The notes under the pieces: model-generated | Seen by the model: only the letters and a program-made list of their open reading frames with translations | Told to the model about the DNA's origin: nothing | Database searches by the model: none | Assembly (NCBI GenBank): GCA_034766995.1 | Contig: CM068320.1 | Location: forward strand, 24,299,851 to 24,363,850 | Length of the DNA stretch: 64,000 bases | Direction: 5' to 3' | DNA from: Acanthacorydalis orientalis | Taxonomy: Eukaryota > Arthropoda > Insecta > Megaloptera > Corydalidae | Made by a program: the position numbers and the translations under genes | Shown here: one piece after another, positions 31,158-46,931 of the stretch | Layout of the letters: each line of letters opens with the position of its first letter | Numbering within the stretch: position 1 is the first letter of the stretch

Positions 31158-32868
31158 CTAAATTAGAACAAATCAAGGAGAGCATTAATGTGATATTATA
31201 ATATAAAAACATATATAATAGTTAAGAAATGAATATAATTTATACTATTTCAATGTTTCAATAAAAATAATATATTTATTTTTTATGTATCATTTTAAAA
31301 ATATTATTATGCATATAAAAAGTAAGACATTTGTATTTTTCTATTTTTATTATGCATCTATATAGATGCATTATATATATATATATATATATGTGTGTAC
31401 GTATATGTATGAAACAGTGATTTTTAATAATTTGTTTTATATTCTTAATATAAAGTACAGACATAATTAAACTTATAAAAATCGGTTCTATTCGTAAATA
31501 GTTCGTAATTTTAATAGAGAATACAATTAGTTCTACTATTATTTATTTTTTTAAAAAATAAAAAGTTATAAAACTATCGTTCTTGTACCAAAAGATTTAT
31601 TTTTATTTAGGTGATATTTCACATATTTATTTTTGATTTAAAAAACAGAAGTGTTCTTATGTTTATTTTATAACCAATGCTTTAATTTATTTAAATAATT
31701 TTACCAAATTAAATGTTAATTTAAGAATTACAACTCATTGTTTTAATTTAAGAATGTTTGTGTTTCTTCCGTTGTACATTCAACCATTCACTTGAAAAAT
31801 CTTTGTTTTATATTGTAAACGGATCATTAATTTTATATATTATAGTCATCCTTTTTAAATAAACTTTGAGTACTAGAATTAGATTAGTAATTTTCGCATT
31901 TTGAAAATGTATAATAATCCTTTACAATAGAAGTATATAAATATATTTATTGTTATGTTTCAATTACAACAAACTTATTTTGAAACAAGATTGGAATCAT
32001 AATAAAAAATGCCATTCTTTATAGTAGTCTTTTAGATTTTTTGTAATAGTTTTTCAGATTTTTTATTTGAAAAAAATACCGAAATCAAAGAGACTAATCA
32101 TTCCAAAAATTGCATAAAGGACTTTTTTATATTCTAGAAATGTATACTATTCTAATATATTCAACGTTTTTCATCTATAAAACTATTCCGATTTTTATTG
32201 ACCCGAGAGAATTAAACCAAGAAAAAAACACTGGATGTTAACTAATTATTTAAATCAAATGTACCTTTTATTAATCGTGATCGATCGAAACGATTGTAAG
32301 TCATTATACTCTATAATAACCACGCTATTTTTTTTAAAGAAAAAAAGGATAATATTTAATCTAATATTTTTCACAATGAGGTAAAAAAAATTATAAGTCG
32401 CATCTTTTACTTAGATTTGGTTTTATATAAAATTGATATGTTGCTTTATCAAATAATCTGTATCACTTTTATATGAATTGTTAAAAAGTCAGATAACAGT
32501 ACCTGTAACACCGATCGTATTATAAAATAACAGGGACACTAAATCAGTTTAATTTTTTTTTATAATTGTAATTCGATACTGTATTACGTGCCTTAAATAG
32601 CACTACAATCTTATCTTATTAAAACATAGATATAGTCAGACAATTGTAAAAATTCCTTATTATCTGTAATACATACTTCTGATATTAAAATGTTCTTAAA
32701 ATAAAAAAAGTAATTAAATAACTTAATGTCAAGAAAAAAATTAACAAACAGCTTAAATGTCTTATCATAAATTTGATATTAATGAATGTGTTTAATTATA
32801 TATATATATATATTGGAAATTTATCATACATAGATTATGTATGAATACTCTTATTATATATATAGAAC

Positions 32869-32902
<34 letters not shown>

Positions 32903-33612
32903 ATATGACGTTGATGTTATTTAAAAAAAATATTATTAAATGAAAAAAATTATTGCACACACTCATATTATGGATAAGAGAGATTATTTTTTATTTAAAA
33001 CTACGTTATTTTATTTAATTAGTCATTCTTAATCTCCCGTTAAGTATATGATTCAAATGAATAGGAATTTATTATTTTAGTTTTAAAACTTAATTGTTTC
33101 AAATTCGGTAAAAATTATTTTGATCTAAATAATATTTCGGAATTTTGAAGACACATTGATATATTCTCATCTTTAAACCATCGGTATCATAAAGTTAACA
33201 TTTTTGCACTTCGCAATAACACTTTTTTAATTTACACTCTACCTAGGGGATTTGACCAAATTGAATACGGACTGAAATAAAAATAATGGTTTGAAACGTT
33301 TTGTATGGTCGAAAATCATTTAAACAGTAAGTTATTTGTCTATAATTAAAAAAAAAACACATGTTCTAATAACAAATATAAACTGACATTGTTTTCTCCA
33401 TAAAACGCAAAATTTAATTTACTAGTCAATATATAAAGAAGTAAACAAAAAAAAAAACGATACAAATTGTATTTAAACGATACAGTTGTACAATTGTATA
33501 CTCCAAATGATTCCATATTTAATTGTAAAATAATTAAACATTTTTTATCATTTGAGACATAGTGGAAATAATAAAAAAAATCATTTGAAAGGTAGTATAC
33601 AAATTGCACTTC

Positions 33613-33651
<39 letters not shown>

Positions 33652-34569
33652 CTAACAGAGACCTTAATTATAATAACATTAAAAAGATAAAGTATCCAAA
33701 AATACTTGAATTAAAAAACAAATAATGCTAAATAATTTTTTTTGAATTGCGTTTATTTTTATTTACACAGAAAGTACGATATTCGAGAACTGAAAATAAC
33801 CTTATCATCGTTTACTATAAAACATACATCACATTGTATGATATACTATACATCTTCAGACTTGACAGAAACAATTACACTTTTCAAGCATTATAGTTAT
33901 ATTAATAAGATAAGGCTGGTGTATTTATAGATATGACTGTTTACAGATGAACTAAAAATAATCGTAATCATAGTCAAAAATTTATATTTTATTTATTTTT
34001 AATATTGAACTTTAGTAATAAATATATATATATATATATATTCGAATAAATCAGTACACTTGTAAACAGGACTGCAAAAAGAACAAAAACGTTAATGTTT
34101 TCTTCATGTAAGTTTTTTAATACTTTATTTTTTAAATAACATGTCATGTTTCTGCAAGTAAAATAATAAATATTGTTTAATGAAATGTTTATTAAATCAA
34201 TATTTATTTATAGTCTAAGAAGAAAGTAAAATATTTTGTATTTTTTTAGTAAACCGTTGGAAATTACAAATCTATATAAATTATTTTATTCATTTTGTAC
34301 AAGGAATTTGTGATCATACACTATATGCTGCGAAAAGAAAAAAAAAGTTATTTTTTTTCTTTATTTAAGCTATTAAGGGCTCTATTTTTTTAAATGATAT
34401 GTTATTACAAGTAAAATAATAATTATTACTTAATGTAATATTTATTAAATCAATATTTATTTACATTCTAAGAAGCAAGTAAAATATTTTTTATTTTCTT
34501 ATTTAACCGTTTGAAAATACAAATCTATATAAATTATTCATTTTGTAACAATGAATTTGTGAACATATA

Positions 34570-34652
<83 letters not shown>

Positions 34653-37234
34653 CAAATCGCATCTTTCATGCATGTACAGGTTAAGGAAAGAATTCATTCC
34701 GTTATTTTTTCTGTAAATCAACCTGTGTAATTAAAACTAGCGATTAGGGCTTATAGTACATTTAAAAATATAGTAGCCTATTTTGAGAATTCGCACTTAG
34801 GGAATATACTCAAATGTCTGCATAGATAATCTGATATTGGCGATTAATTTAATATGCAACTTTAATGTTTTTTTATTTCTAAATATTATTGCTATCTGAT
34901 CGCAATGAAAAAGTAAATAACATGCAATTTGAAAGTACATAAGTACATTTATAATATGCATAAATTTTTTATAACATTTTTATGATTAAAAATATTCATT
35001 AATGGCAGTGCCAAAATCCTCAGAGCGCTAAGATACAAAAAAATATAAAATATTATCTAGACTTCTGTGAAGATGATGACGTTGCCATACAAGTGAACAT
35101 AAAAAATTATCAGTAATCAATTATTGAAAAGAATGATTAGAAACATTTTTTGTACTTTATGCGGGAGTGAAAATATAATTTGTGAACATAATGTGCAATA
35201 TAATGTTTTATAAGGAAATCATTGCTTTGGGGTCTAGATGTCTGCTCCATTAATTCACATATTTTATATAAAACACACTGCAAAAGATATAAAATCAAAC
35301 CCACGAAACACATAAATTTTATCAGCAAACAAATGGAGCCACTTGTGGGAAATTTCCGACAAGGTGCGGAACATCGGGTAAGACACTTAACATCATACCA
35401 GGAAAATTGACTAGATGGTAGATTACGTATAATAATCGCAAATCCTCGAGGCAAACATAATGACTTGACTGCTTGGTATGTTCAAATCGTAAAACAAAAG
35501 GTGGAAGGAGAATAACAGTGTACTTTTGTGAAACTTGCGACAGGAAGCAATTTTCGTATATAGGAAATTGTTTTAAAAAGTATCATACTTGAAAAAATGT
35601 AAATAATAATAAAATAATTATTTGTATTTTGACATTATGCATTCTTTATGAACAATCGTTTGGTTAATAAAAGACTAAACTTTAAATAACTCCAAGCAAT
35701 TTCTTCATATCTAAGATACGATATCAAAACCAGAAAGATTAAATCAGAGTTGGCCGAGAATAAACTAGGAAAACAGCTATAGTGCAAAGGGTTAATATAT
35801 TTTTCATTAAGTTAGGATCTAAATTACAAATATTAAGATTACATAAAATTGAGTTCTGAATTAGAAGTAAAGTTAGGATGTAAATTAGTAACATTACTAC
35901 CTGTAATTGCATAAAATGTCTTTTTGGATGTAATATAAATTAGCATTAAGTACATGAAAAAAATGTTTTAAAGCATGGTATTTTCTTTTAGTTAGTAAAC
36001 CTCATTTAGTTATATGCTGATAGTTTATTTATATTTTTTTTCAATTAAATTTTATCCGTTTTTAAAATTTCTTACCTGCTTTTCTGCACAATGGAGTGGA
36101 AAAGAGTCGGCCGTATTTCTTAAATGTCTTCCGATACTGGCTTCAAGTTGCCGAGCTACTTGACCGCGTTCCGCGTATAAACACCGACACACTTCACGCA
36201 CTTTACGCTCGCGAAGATTCTGTGCTGATCTGTATGACAGTACAATGACAGAAAATAGAATTTTGCCTTTTAATTGTGTTGCGTGTTGAAGCTGTGGAAG
36301 AGAATCCAGGGAGTCGAGTGTATGGAGACGAGCTTGCGAGTACAAATTGGCATATCTGTTTATCATGTCGCGTCTGAAAATAATAGAGATTTATTAATTA
36401 TCTATTGAAAAAGTAAATATTTGTGTTCGAATGATGAAAATCCAAACAAATGTTAAGTTCCTAAACCTTGACATATTCTAAATTGTGATTGAATTAGTGT
36501 GTGTAAATGTATACATTTTTCTTCAAGAAAACATAAGTTTATATTAATATTAGAATTAGTTCATGCATTTATTTTGTTTGATTTCATTGAAGGTAATTAT
36601 TTTTTAATTAAAATATAATTACAGTGCTCCCTGTCGTATCACAACATCTCGAGAGCTCTGTTGAGGTACGAGAAGGGAACGATTTGTACAATAGAAACGC
36701 CCTATTAAGCGCTTCGGCAAGAACACAACAATTAGTTATTCGGTGCCCTTTTTTGATACGTTAATATATGTGCTATGTAGAGTACGGGTAGAATGGAGGA
36801 GAAGATATCGTTTCACTACCCCAGTTTGCGATACGACACGGAGCACTGTATTTTAAATATGATTTTAAAAGAAAAAAAAAATTGAAGAAATATATCTGAA
36901 ATTATATACATTTTTCTGAAATATATTTTTGGTTAAGACACTTATTAGTTGACACAGATAATATTTCTAAATAATAGTAAAACACATTCATTATTTTTCT
37001 ATTAATAATAAATAAAACAAAATGATAACCTAGGATCAGAAATTGCGTTCGGTTCCAAATCAGAATGATATCCATCACTGCAACAAGGACTATCAGGATG
37101 TTCAGTCGAGGGCATCAATTCTAAAAGTGCACCGCAACCTTGTGAAAAAGACATTAAAAGTGTTGCTACTGGTTTGTCGTCTTCTATCGGTTTTAACCTA
37201 AACAAATATAAAATCAATTGTATATATGTATGTA

Positions 37235-37304
<70 letters not shown>

Positions 37305-38228
37305 CATTAATTTAAGTGACAGACGTTTACCATTCACTAAAAATGAATAATTGATTTTAATAAAATGGTTTCCTATTTGAAATATTTTAAATTCTTTTTC
37401 AATCATCCAGTTTATTATTTTTTAGAAAATTATTAAAAAATCATTGTTTAAATATGATGTTTGTTGGAATAAAAATATTATTAGCTTATGATCAAATATA
37501 ATTGAATTGAAATTAAAAACTGTTTTCTTTTTATTATTATCTATTTTATTGGACATCGAACTAAAAAAATTTGAAAATATTCGATTATAAATCGAAAGAA
37601 TTCGAATTTAATGATGACAGATTCATATTTATGAAACTATAAATGTTTTAATGTATGTTTATTTGATTGGTAAATTATTTAATAACAAATTAATTTATCA
37701 ATAAAATGTAATTTATAAAAACGTTATGAAGTAATTTAATATCTATGTTTTCAAACGGTATGTTTATAAATTAAATTGATGTAATTCGTTCATAAATATC
37801 GGGCACTAATGGCCTTAGTTGTCGACGCGCTTTAAACTTCAAATAGCCACACAACATCGTTCATAAATTGAACTCCATTTAATTTAAGATACAAGTATTT
37901 ATATTTAAAAAGAATTTAATGACAATGAAATTATCAAGTTTTTGATGTAAAAAGAATTTAATTTTAACAAAATCATTTTATATTTTATGTACAAGTATTC
38001 ATAATACTGTGCTTCAAAGCTCGTTACGTTAATTTCTACTATTTAAGTTCAATTTTGATAATTATAAAAAAACTCATTTTACTATATGCACCCTCTAAGC
38101 TCATAAAGATAATCATAAAATTCTTCTTTCAAGAATAAACTAAGAAAATCTCAAATAAATTTTAAAAGAAATTTGCCATAACATAAAATATATATAGATA
38201 TATAAAACTAGTAAATAAAGAAAACTAA

Positions 38229-38273
<45 letters not shown>

Positions 38274-38717
38274 ATTTTTTAAATTAATATATCTGAAACA
38301 TTTAGAAAAAAATAATTTTATCAAAACGAAGTTGATGTAAAAGAAATGTATACTTTTTAAGTTGCGATACACAAAACAACGCCTCTTTGTCATTTTGCAC
38401 TCGATCTGACAGTGTTTCAATCAAAGGTCGTAGCTGTTGAAGAGCAGGTTTATCCAACAACGTCAGTAACGTCTTGTTGTCAATCAAACGTTGCTGTATA
38501 TCGGCGTATCTCAGCGATAACAGACGTTGGTGGGATGACTGCGTTAGATTCTTGCAGGTCGCCGTACTCAGTTCATCCAGACGATGTAAAGCGCTCTTAT
38601 AAGTCTCCACGTGTCGATTCAACTCTGTTTTAAGAGCCACATGGAGTTGTGTTAGTCCGCCGTTACTCGAATCAGTCGTGAGACCGTGGCAACCCAGTCC
38701 TGAAAATGTTATATATA

Positions 38718-38780
<63 letters not shown>

Positions 38781-39153
38781 ATGTATTGTTAATATGTTCA
38801 GCTATCTGAAGTATAAAATTTTCCATTTTTAGTTTTATATACTACAGGTTTATTTTTCAGTAGAACATCAAGTATTCAATTAAATTTGATTAAAAATAAA
38901 TAAAAAATAGATACCCAACTAAAAACAATGAGTTTTTTAAAATGCTTCACGTTAATTTTTATCAAATAACATTTTCACACTTAATTTAATATTCAGTGTG
39001 AATCTCTTTGGAAACAATATAAAAATGGTCAGAATTTTAAAGCGATACTTGAAAAACCGTACATAATTAATTAGTAATCTTTTCATTTGCTTTCGATTCA
39101 TTGGGCGTTTATTATCAAAAAACAAAAACAATTCAATTTTATTATACAACCAG

Positions 39154-39195
<42 letters not shown>

Positions 39196-39584
39196 TAAAA
39201 TAAAATTGGAAAAGTTTCCATTCCATTAACAATTTATTTTTATCAGAAATATGCTGAATCGAAAAATAATTTATTTATTCATATTAGGAAGACCATATTC
39301 ATATATATGTATATGTATGTATTTATAATAAAAAAAATAATAAAAAAATATAATAAAAAATGATGATTATGAAAATTGAATTTATAAAGAATTGTAATTT
39401 TTAGTACAAATAGATTAGATTTCGAAGCCCAATACAAAAAGAAAGAAATAAGTTTCTTAATTCAGTTTATAAATTAAAAATTAATTAATTCACAATTATA
39501 GTTCTCTTGTGGATTTGATAATAAACAAATATTTAAATGCTTTATATAGTAAAGTTTAAAAAAAATGTTTAATGATTCATTATG

Positions 39585-39653
<69 letters not shown>

Positions 39654-39826
39654 CTGTATATGTGTGGGTGGGTGGATAAATATAAATATGTATGTATGAC
39701 CTAGAAGCTTAGTAAACAATGAAACAATTTATCGTGATTTGTGGTTATGCAAGTACACAATTTTATTTTTTATTTAAAATATAATAATTCTGAATTAAGT
39801 TTACATTTGGTGAAGTTAATTATATA

Positions 39827-39925
<99 letters not shown>

Positions 39926-40649
39926 TCGAAAGGAATGTGATAAATATTTAAATTAAAAATATGACCATGAAAAGTTTACAAATTATTAGTGATAGGGCAA
40001 GGAAATAAAAATGATAAATACATTTTAAACAAATGTAAGGTCAACTTTTGTTTTTTTCCCTATGTTCATATCTTATCATTACATTTTGATATCAAATAAA
40101 TTTATCGCCAAAAGAGAATACTTTTATTCCAATTTATTATTTCCAAAAACAGATCATAAAATACAAAACAACAAGAACATATGACACATTCACACTCGCT
40201 AACATTTATATTACTGATAAATTATGTACATTTTTAGTTCTGTGGTACTTGGTGTACTTCAGACACAAAATATTCCAACATAAATAAAAAGGAAACAAAT
40301 ATAGCATTTTCGGCATTGTCTTTTTTTATCTTTCTTTCTGAGCTCTGTCACACACACACAAACATATATATATATATATATACACACACACATACGTCCC
40401 GTAAAAGAGCCATATATATTTATTTAGGGGGAACAGAACTTTAAATAATGGCTATATTTGTTAAATAAATTGGTTTGTTAGATTAAATAGTGAGTAAATA
40501 TTTTTTGCATTTTTTTTTCTTTTCTACAGTATATAAAAACGTTTTATAAAGAATATGGTAAAAAGTAAAAGCAATTTAATGATTTAGCAAATTTAATATT
40601 TCAGAAATGTTTTTATACCTTAAAGTTGAAACATTAAATCTTATTCAAA

Positions 40650-40730
<81 letters not shown>

Positions 40731-41092
40731 ATTATAGGTGGGATAAAGAAATTAAATAAAATATTGAAAATCAGTGGAAAAGAGAAGTATTCAATCGTAT
40801 AAAATAGAAAATCATGAAAAGCATTCATCCAGTAGTGGATTGACAGAGGATGATAATGATACGTGTGTGTGTGTATATATATATATATATAGAATCTTGA
40901 AAACCAATCTGTCAAATTAAACAGCGAATCAACTGATAATGATATTAAGATAATAAAACAACACTATCACTTGATATTACGCTATTCCTTGCTATGTAAA
41001 TTAATTAATAATATTATAGAGAATTGCTTAGGGCAAATTTAATCCTCTAGATGTACTCAATTGACACACACATACATACATATACACACACG

Positions 41093-41142
<50 letters not shown>

Positions 41143-41926
41143 GATATATAGATAGATATATCTCGGTTCTTGTTAATAAATAATTATATAAAACAGCTTT
41201 GAAGATAAGATTGTTCAAAATTTCAAATGAATTAATTATTTAATCACTGACAGAGAAATAGACATTTGATTCGTTTATTTACTTTCATAAAAATTGCCTG
41301 TCATTCTTAAAAAAATATTTTCAAGTATTGGGCTATACACAAAGTGTATAAAATAGTCTATATTTCACATTTATGATAAAAGTTGATATTTCAGTCATTT
41401 ATTGACTACCATAGGTTACTTGAAAAACAAATATTTTTGTCGGCGTTTTGTTAAAAATACGCCCACATCTTTATTAACTCTACATGTTTGCAAAACATAA
41501 AAATTGCAATTTCAAATTCAATAACATTTACATGCAATGCATACAAATTACGAACGGTACAGAGTAAACAAATCAAATGTCGACTTTTACTGGAAACCAT
41601 TTCGATTATATTACAACCACTTAATGTACAAAAATATGAATGTATCTTTCATTCGATTTCAGACCTACTTTCTATTCGAATAGAATGCAATTATAGAAAT
41701 CTAATCAAGCGATCTTTCCCGTACTGTTCGTATCAAAACGTTTTAATGTTCCTCTTATCGCTTGAAAAAATAATAATAAACAAATGTAATTATATACTAC
41801 ACTATGTAAATTATGATTTGCTTGTATTGTATTTTATTACAATAGCATGAACTTGAAAATTCAGGGTCTATTTATAGATTTGCACGAATATTATTATATC
41901 CATTGTATGCGAATTTAGTGTATTCT

Positions 41927-41982
<56 letters not shown>

Positions 41983-42158
41983 AATAAATTGAAACAATAC
42001 ATATTTAATTAAAAATAAATTTTTATTAAAATTCATAAATTATAAAAGATTTTTTTTAGAAAAATAGAACTAAATTAAAATAATTTTATAAATAATTACA
42101 TATATTAATGCAAATGGGAAAATAATCTATTATTTAATCAGTTAATAAATGATTATGA

Positions 42159-42189
<31 letters not shown>

Positions 42190-42510
42190 ATCTTGTAAAA
42201 AGTTTGGATAATCTTTTTGAATCAATACTTACATTTTTTGATAAATTTATTTATAGAGAGTGTATTGATTGACCTTTAATAATTATTTATAGCATGAGTA
42301 TTTTTTGTGTTAATTATTGTTTATATGCTTGGTTAAATAATTCAAAATGCTAGAAATAAAAGATTTTAATGTGGAATTGATCCTATAGTTAATATAATTA
42401 AATTATTGATGCTATAGCTATACGAGTATGTAAGACAATAGTATTTTAAGACTTTTTGAAGTATTTTCACTTATACTTAATAATTTACTTTATAAGTATA
42501 CATACACACA

Positions 42511-42553
<43 letters not shown>

Positions 42554-42750
42554 ACAATAAAATTGAAAGAATACATATTTAATTAAAAATAAAATTTTAT
42601 TAAAATTCATAAATTGTAAAAGAATTTTTTTGGAAAAATAGAACTAAATTAAAATAGTTTTATAAATAATTTAATATATTAATGCAAATAGAAAAATAAT
42701 CTATTATTAAATCAGTTAATAAATGATTCGTTATGAACTCTCTCTCTCAT

Positions 42751-42800
<50 letters not shown>

Positions 42801-43067
42801 GCATAATATTTGTAAGTTTGGATAATCTTTTTGAATCAATACTTACATTTTTTGATAAATTTATTCATAGAGAGTGTATTGATTGATGAGTATTTTTTGT
42901 GTTAATTATTGTTTATATGCCTGGTTAAATAATGCAGAATGCTAGAAATAAAAGATTTTAATGTGGAACTGATGATACAGTTATGTATGTAAGACAAAAG
43001 TATTTTATCACTTTTTGAAGTTTTAACTTACACTTAATAATTCAGTTTATAAGCATACATACATTTA

Positions 43068-43144
<77 letters not shown>

Positions 43145-45114
43145 CTGTATACTGTTTGTATAGCTTAAATTAATATATAAAAATTAAAGTAGATATTTCA
43201 TGACTGCTGCTAAATTATAATTACTACTAAATTATTAAATAGTTATATTAATGTAAAATAATAAAACTATTTTTTCAATTAGGTAGCATTTGATATATAT
43301 TTTAAATGTATATTTTTTAGAGTTTTAGTAAAGAAAATATATTCTTAATTAATAAATTTAGTGAAAAAAACGTAGTAGTTTTCTTAATGAATGCAAAATA
43401 AAATTAATTTTTAACGTCATGAATTTTTTTTATAGAAATGTAAAATAATGTTTGATATTCTTTTGATAATCATTTTGTCACGATATCAAAATATTTATAT
43501 ATTATGATAAACTGAACTGTTGTTTCGTTTATTGTACATAAAATGTTTTGATAAAATAATATTTGACACCCACACATATGTACGTATGGTTGTATGTATG
43601 TATATATATATATATATATATATTAATATATATATAATTTTAATGGATGTGAATATCTGATGATATCTTTTAACAAAGAAACGCATTTCCGTAGGACCGT
43701 TTTCGCAAAAGCACTAGACATTGTGAACATGTAAAATATAATCATTACAATGATGATGATTATAGTTCGTGCCCGACAAATTTTTTTTTAGTAATTGTAA
43801 TTACATATGACAACCATAATTACAATAATAATCTTAAGATTATTTCAAATTTTCAGTTACTTTCACCTGAAATCTTTTCACTTTATTGTTCTAATAGTAT
43901 TATAATCTAGAACAGGAAAAACATTTCCGTTAAAAGTAATATTTAAGAAGAATAACATGTTTTGCATACAGTTAAACAATTTATAACACATATGAAACTT
44001 TACTTTTACAAAAATTATTATATTTTGACTCTTCGGTTGTCGATTTAGTTATGTAACTATTTTTTGCCCTGGAAATTTACAAAAATGTAGAGAAGTATCA
44101 ATTTATTAAGAAACACTTATTCAAATAAATTTTTTAAAAAACAAATACGTTATAAAACAAATACTAAAATAAATTTTATGCTTATTTATAAAAGTATGTC
44201 AAAAATGCGATAAATGTACAAAAGATAACAAATCAGTCATGTCACATTACTGGAATAAATGAAAATAATATCTGTGAGTGATTTATATGACAGGAAATAT
44301 ATTTCTATATATAACACCATCTTTTACAGGAAAAAAATATATTTTGATGTTAATTATTTTCGCATTGTAAAACTTAATACTCTAATTATAAAAATAAGAA
44401 ACAAATATTATTCATAAGTCATAGATAATGATAGTAATTTTAAGTCAATATGAAATGTTAATATATTGGAATTCACCGACAATAAATTTTATTTTGAAAT
44501 TTATATAAACGATCATCGCTGAATTACAAGAAAACTTTAATGCACATAACAAAAAAAATATTAAAACATTGTAAATACAATCAAAATTAATTTAAAAACA
44601 TTTAAACATACTTAACTCACTGATTTTTTTCCTCAGAATATTTAAGTATGTTAATTGAATTGTAGATCGAAAAAATAAAAATAAACATATTTGTTTTTAA
44701 TGTAAAAAAATATAAAAACAATGATTATGTTTGAAAATAAAAATTAACATAGTAATTATTTAAATATATAAATTTTATTATAATTATAACGATCTGCTTT
44801 TATAGATAAAAACTCGATAATTCATTAGAACCGGAACTGTCAGGACAATATAAAGTTTTTAAAAGTTTTAGAGTAATTATCTGTTCATTTAATTTTTAAT
44901 ATAGGTATTATATTAAATGTAATTGGCATAATTATCAATGTGTAGCAAAAATAAATATCAGTTAAATTCTCATATTTCATTGTGCCTTTTTAAATAATAA
45001 ACGAAAAAATAAATATTATAATAATGTAATGCTCTATTTTCAAACCGACATTTTAGATCGGGTTTCTGTCTCAAATACCTCTTAGTTTTGTTTAAATTAT
45101 CATTATTATTACAG

Positions 45115-45162
<48 letters not shown>

Positions 45163-46862
45163 TTTTATTTGAAGCTACAATAAAATAATTTCTGAAATTT
45201 TTACACTAAATTCTCTTCGTATTAACCTAAAATAACTATTACCAAGAATATTATAATACAATAATAATATTGTTGCGAAATTCATTTTTAGAAATGGATT
45301 TATATTTTACTTACAATTTACAAAAAAAAGTTTGTACCCTGATCCTCTCAAGATGATAGTATCACCTCGCCATCGAAATGCACTTAAGCAACAATCAAAA
45401 ACGATTGATTGTGGAAACTACAAAGGAATATTCTTACTAACCACCTCATATAAAATACTGAGTATGATTATTAAAGGAAGCCGGACTCGAGAGTACCAAA
45501 ATGGGCCTTAGATGGATAACTAAGCGGGAGAAGACCTGTTGGCAAACCAAGGTTCAGATTGATAGACAATGTAGATAAGGATTTGGTGGAAATGTTGGGA
45601 ATAAGGAACTGAAGGATTGACAGGAAGAGGGATCTCTGGAGGTAGAAAATTGAGGAAACCAATGCTCGATTTAGGCTGTAGCGCCATCGAAGAAGAAGTA
45701 GTACAATCAAAAACAATTTATTGAAAATTTTTAAATAGAATTTTTTTATCATTAGTGGGCTAAAAAATATTTTATTTGGTACTAAAAATATTTAAAATCT
45801 TTATTATTTTTTAAACGTAGGTACTATAAAATTATTAGGAAACTTATACAATATAAACTAATAAGACTTCATCATACCAAAAGAGGTTAAATATGTTATG
45901 CGTCATTAAAAATGTTAATAATAATTATTTATTTAATTATAATTTTATTTTTAATATCTCCATGTTCTCTCTTATTAGCTGTTTCTATAATATTTTTACA
46001 ATTTATAGTTTGAATGTTTATACAGTTGTTATATTTTCAATATATATATATATATGCGTGTGTGTCTAAAATTTTTCGTTCGAAACAATTTTTTATGAAT
46101 CTAAATTCTAAAAAGTCGTTATATAATCGTCGTTTTCACTAAAACCAAAATAAATATTTTCTCTCAAGAACCGTATTAGAAAATCTATAATTATTTTTTT
46201 TTATTCAAACTAATAAACTTGTATATAATTACATTTATTCATTTTTAATATGCTTAAATTATTATTATAATATATATATATATATATCATTCACGTTTTC
46301 TTAACATATTTTTTTAAAAATAAAATTATTAATAATTTTCTCTTCAATATACATTAAAAAAAAAACACATTTTAATTACATAATTCTGAACTCAATTCTA
46401 TTCATTATACGTTATTTTAAATACAGAACAGTAAATGTATGTAAATTTAATTATGGGTTTCATTTCAAATGAACGAAAATTATTTAATACTTTATATATT
46501 GTTCTTAGTAAAGTAGGTAAATAATTTACAATTCATATTTCATCACAGTTACTTGAACTACTGTTACCGAGTAAATGTAACAAGAGAATATATAAATGTA
46601 ATCCTACACTTGAAAGAAATGCCAAGAATAAGTTTATTTCGTACAGTTCACTTTAAGATATGAAATTTTAATTTATTCTTCGTTATATGCTTAATGTAAT
46701 TTAAAACCATGTATATATAAGGTGCTTTTTATTTCGTCAGTAATAATCCAGTGATAAATTGAAAGGAAACTGTATAATACTTTCAAGTTTTTTTTTTAAA
46801 AAAAAGTCCTTGTTCCTCTTGAAATCCTAAGCATACTCATATATATTTTCTAATACATATTC

Positions 46863-46931
<69 letters not shown>

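Larger units (their letters stand above)
31158..36075 (-). other. MIEAP-like gene intron 5
   Basis: 4.9 kb. Holds TA arrays at 32871-32899, 33617-33650 and 34572-34651, the 34100-34573 duplication and the piggyBac remnant; the rest is featureless AT sequence. Confidence 0.7.

Noticed and set aside
41488..41850. 120-codon plus-strand open frame inside intron 2 of the MIEAP-like gene
   Set aside because: Begins at TTG with no ATG until far into the frame, composition is ordinary AT intron, no family resemblance.
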